DNA of 25,342 nucleotides from a virus, in the IMG/VR virus record IMGVR_UViG_3300042477_000086, positions 1-25,342 of that record; one strand, given 5' to 3'. The position numbers and the translations under genes are program-made. Shown here piece after piece: positions 22,778 to 25,342 of the stretch (the first letter of the stretch is position 1; every line of letters starts with the position of its first letter). The notes beneath the pieces are model-generated. The model saw nothing but the letters and a program-made list of their open reading frames with translations. It was not told where the DNA came from and did not search any database.

Positions 22778-24324
22778 TGGCTTCTCCGGTCACTCCCTTC
22801 TCGATAGCGGCACCCGGCTTCTATGGGGTTAATACCTCAGATAGCCCTGTCGATCTGTCGCCCAACTTCGCCTTGGAAGCGACCAACTGTGTCATCGACA
22901 AGGCAGGTCGCGTAGCCTCCCGCAAGGGCTGGCGTAAAGCCAGCACCACCAATGCGGACCTAGGATCAGCCAACATCACCTGTATCGGGGAGCTTATCGA
23001 AAACGATGGCACCTCGACCATTGTGGCTACCGGCAACGGATTCCTCTTTAAGTTGGTCGGGACTACCCTGACCAAGCTGACCTATGGTGGTGGTGGGGTA
23101 GCCCCGACGATTAGTGACAATAATTGGCAGTTCATCCAGATCAACGGTATTGCCATCTTCCTGCAACGCGGGTACGACACCCTGATCTACGATCCGGCAG
23201 TCTCGACTACCGACTTCCGTCGCCTCAGTGAGAAAGCGGGTCATGCGGGGTCGTTCTTCCAGTGCAACACCGGCATCAGTGCCTATGGTCGCATCTGGGT
23301 AGCGGATACGGCTACCGACAAGCAGACCATCGTCTGGTCGGATCTGTTGGCTCCCCACATAATGACAGGCGGCACTGCCGGATCGCTGGATATGCGGAAC
23401 GTCTGGCCTCTGGGTGGGGACGAGATTGTTGCCCTCGCTGCCCATAATGGTCTGCTGTTCATCTTCGGTCGCCGGCAGACGGTGATCTACAGTGGAGCAG
23501 ATGACCCCAGCAATATGTCTTTGTCGGATAGCCTGATTGGTATCGGGTGCGTTGCGCGGGATAGCGTACAGAACACAGGAGAGGACATCCTGTTCCTCGC
23601 CAATGATGGTGTTCGCTCCATCATGCGCACCATTCAGGAGAAGTCGGCGCCAACCAAGACGATCAGCCGCAACGTGAATCAGGACATCCAGGATCTGACT
23701 GCGGTCGAGACTCTGGCGAACATCAAGGCAGTGTATTCCCCGACCAACACGTTCTACCTAGTCACCTTCCCTGCCAGTGCGATCACCTACTGCTTCGACA
23801 CTCGCGTACCGTTGGACACGGGGGCTTTCCGTACTACCTCTTGGCAACAGATCAATCCTAAGTCTTTCTGTGAAACGAAGTCGGGTACACTCTACATGGG
23901 GCAAGCGGGGTATCTGGGTACGCATACCGGCTACTACGATGACACCTTGCAATACCGGATGTCCTACTTCTCGACATGGATGGACTTCGGTTCGGTACTC
24001 CAGACCACCATCCTGAAGAAGGTCATCCTGACCCTGATGGGGTTGTCCAACCAGACTATCGTGTTCAAGTGGGCCTATGACTACAACTCCTCGTACTTCT
24101 CCCAGAGTACCGTACTGTCCGGCATCTCGGCTCCCGCTGAGTATGGGACCGCTGAGTATGGGATTTCTGAGTATTCCGGCGGTGACGTTGCTGTTCGTAC
24201 TCTTGGGATTAACGGGTCTAGTGCTGGAAAAGTGCTTCAGTTTGGTCTGGAAGCTCAAGTAGGTGGGTATCAGATTTCAATTCAACGCATCGACCTCTAT
24301 TCCAAGAACGGCCGGTTGCAATAA
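22777..24324 (+). CDS. tail nozzle-like protein (515 aa)
   Basis: A 515-residue beta-rich protein. The N-terminus (FYGVNTSDSPVDLSPNFALE, then CVIDKAGRVASRKGW) is characteristic of the stabilisation or nozzle proteins of P22-like and related podoviruses. The propeller-like centre (GRIWVADTATDKQTIVWSDL, LAAHNGLLFIFGRRQTVIYS and GEDILFLANDGVRSIM) supports this. Near the end is a triple (AEYGTAEYGISEYSGGD). It would close the portal-adaptor channel and carry the fibres. It overlaps the adaptor stop by one base and is followed by a short gap and GGAG for the fibre gene. Confidence 0.88.
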   Translation: MASPVTPFSIAAPGFYGVNTSDSPVDLSPNFALEATNCVIDKAGRVASRKGWRKASTTNADLGSANITCIGELIENDGTSTIVATGNGFLFKLVGTTLTKLTYGGGGVAPTISDNNWQFIQINGIAIFLQRGYDTLIYDPAVSTTDFRRLSEKAGHAGSFFQCNTGISAYGRIWVADTATDKQTIVWSDLLAPHIMTGGTAGSLDMRNVWPLGGDEIVALAAHNGLLFIFGRRQTVIYSGADDPSNMSLSDSLIGIGCVARDSVQNTGEDILFLANDGVRSIMRTIQEKSAPTKTISRNVNQDIQDLTAVETLANIKAVYSPTNTFYLVTFPASAITYCFDTRVPLDTGAFRTTSWQQINPKSFCETKSGTLYMGQAGYLGTHTGYYDDTLQYRMSYFSTWMDFGSVLQTTILKKVILTLMGLSNQTIVFKWAYDYNSSYFSQSTVLSGISAPAEYGTAEYGISEYSGGDVAVRTLGINGSSAGKVLQFGLEAQVGGYQISIQRIDLYSKNGRLQ

Positions 24325-24333
24325 GGAGTTAGC

Positions 24334-25342
24334 ATGGACTACATAAAAATCACTGACTACGCTGCCAAGGACACCCTGCTTACAGGCAATCCTGCCAAGT
24401 TGGTCAAAGGCTCCGAGATTGGCGCTGACTTCGATGCGGTAGCCGTTGCGGTGGCTACCAAGGCTGACCTTGTTAGCCCGTCATTCACTACTCCCGACCT
24501 CGGAGTAGCTACGGCAACCAGTGTTAATAAGCTCACCATCACCGCCCCTGCTACCAGTGCGACATTCACTATCGCCAATGGCAAGACGCTCACGGCATCG
24601 AACACACTGACGCTTGCGGGTACTGATTCGACCACGATGACGTTTCCTGCGTCCTCTGGTACTGTCCTTACCGCTGCGCTACAGAACGCGATTACTAACC
24701 CTAGCAACCTTTCAGTCAACTTCGGCACAGGTGCGCTGACTGCGGGGACGGGGACGTTTAGTGGTGAGTTGAGTATTACGGGCGATGTAGCCGCGCACTT
24801 GAAACAGGAATATGCTCTTAAATGGACATCCAACGGGGCATCAAATGGAACGCTTCGCTCCTATATCTACGGAAGCACATCAGGTAACTTAATCCTTACC
24901 GCGTCATCTGGGGGTGTAGCGACTCTTAACTCCACCGGACTTGCGGTGACGGGGACTCAAACTATCACCAAAGCCGTAGTAGGTGATGTTCTGACCGCTG
25001 GTGTTAGTGCTGGCAAGTCTGCGTACATGTCAATCGATTCTGCCGGTTTCGGCTTGTTCTCAGGTGCTGGTCAAACAGGATCAGGAATTTACGTCAGTGA
25101 CGCATCCAGTTTCATTTATTTTGCAACTGCAGGCACAGAACACCTCCGCATCGACTCCTCTGGCAATTTGGTCTTAAACGGAGGCGCGGCAAGTGGTAAT
25201 AAACGTGTTCAGGTCAAGCAAGCAACTTTGGCTAATAACGAGTTTGCGTATTTTGCTGCTTCTGGAGGAACCGCTGGAACAATAAACAGAAGCTTCGAGG
25301 GAGGGGTAACAAAGCACTCAGGAATTGCTAACGCTTGTGGCT
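24334..25342 (+). CDS. tail fibre or spike, N-terminal part (cut by window end)
   Basis: AAGGAGTTAGC precedes the ATG at 24334, and the frame stays open to the end (336 codons visible). The N-terminus (ITDYAAKDTLLTGNPAKLVK, then GSEIGADFDAVAVAVATKA) is the standard leader that anchors fibres to podovirus tails. A region typical of phage stems follows (SFTTPDLGVATATSVNKLTI, then ASNTLTLAGTDSTTMTFPAS). Near the end is HLRIDSSGNLVLNGG, a motif frequent in the distal parts of long fibres, where it often precedes an intramolecular chaperone or receptor-binding tip. Host-range determinants would lie beyond the window. Confidence 0.85.
   Translation, partial: MDYIKITDYAAKDTLLTGNPAKLVKGSEIGADFDAVAVAVATKADLVSPSFTTPDLGVATATSVNKLTITAPATSATFTIANGKTLTASNTLTLAGTDSTTMTFPASSGTVLTAALQNAITNPSNLSVNFGTGALTAGTGTFSGELSITGDVAAHLKQEYALKWTSNGASNGTLRSYIYGSTSGNLILTASSGGVATLNSTGLAVTGTQTITKAVVGDVLTAGVSAGKSAYMSIDSAGFGLFSGAGQTGSGIYVSDASSFIYFATAGTEHLRIDSSGNLVLNGGAASGNKRVQVKQATLANNEFAYFAASGGTAGTINRSFEGGVTKHSGIANACG

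Noticed and set aside
1-25342. tRNA genes, CRISPR arrays, insertion sequences, integrase and attachment sites
   Set aside because: No cloverleaf with a T-arm motif, no regular spacer array, no transposase or recombinase frame was found by reading both strands.

Overview
The window is part of a tailed double-stranded DNA bacteriophage with the gene order of a short-tailed (podovirus-type) phage. It holds a packaging and head block (terS, terL, portal, scaffold-like protein, major capsid), three large Ala/Gly/Gln-rich proteins of the ejection or internal-virion type, a neck adaptor, a nozzle-like tail protein and the start of a tail fibre. I see no tape measure, sheath, integrase, repressor, DNA polymerase, lysin, tRNA or CRISPR. 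Strong AGGAG-type ribosome sites and near-consensus sigma-70 promoters suggest a Gram-negative, probably proteobacterial, host. I cannot name the host or the phage from sequence alone.

Layout. (1) 1-463, leftward: a ribbon-helix-helix-like protein and a Pro/Val/Ala-repeat protein cut by the window edge, read from a near-consensus promoter at 495-523. (2) 555-3799, rightward: an HNH endonuclease whose stop overlaps the start of a large primase-helicase (prim-pol, PriCT-2-like and DUF3987-type helicase regions). (3) 3803-3827: a bidirectional terminator. (4) 3846-5552, leftward: a cassette of small genes, several joined by ATGA or TAATG overlaps and some too short for ordinary gene calling. (5) 5553-6080: a 528-bp divergent control region with a perfect 34-bp inverted repeat, four copies of TGTAACTGT, and a 15-bp bulged hairpin just before terS. 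(6) 6081-25342, rightward: packaging, head, ejection and tail genes, nearly all overlapping or within a few bases of each other.

How the parts work together. The primase-helicase starts replication, and the divergent control region separates the early leftward cassette from the late virion genes. Terminase feeds DNA through the portal into a head built from scaffold and capsid. A near-consensus promoter (14489-14517) sits directly before scaffold and capsid, and a strong UUCG-loop terminator (16827-16848) closes that block. A possible restart promoter (16859-16887) follows the terminator, ahead of the ejection and tail genes. This is how a phage would make extra coat protein.

Main points for a second look: the inverted repeat and repeated-site cluster at 5595-5827; the hairpin before terS; a one-base frameshift splitting a structural gene at a G5 run (13843-13847); HNH invasion immediately before the primase start with a look-alike ribosome site and start; an ATA-codon island confined to the helicase region; a sharp Arg-codon boundary between terL and portal; a collagen-like protein coupled to the portal; and several very small ORFs.
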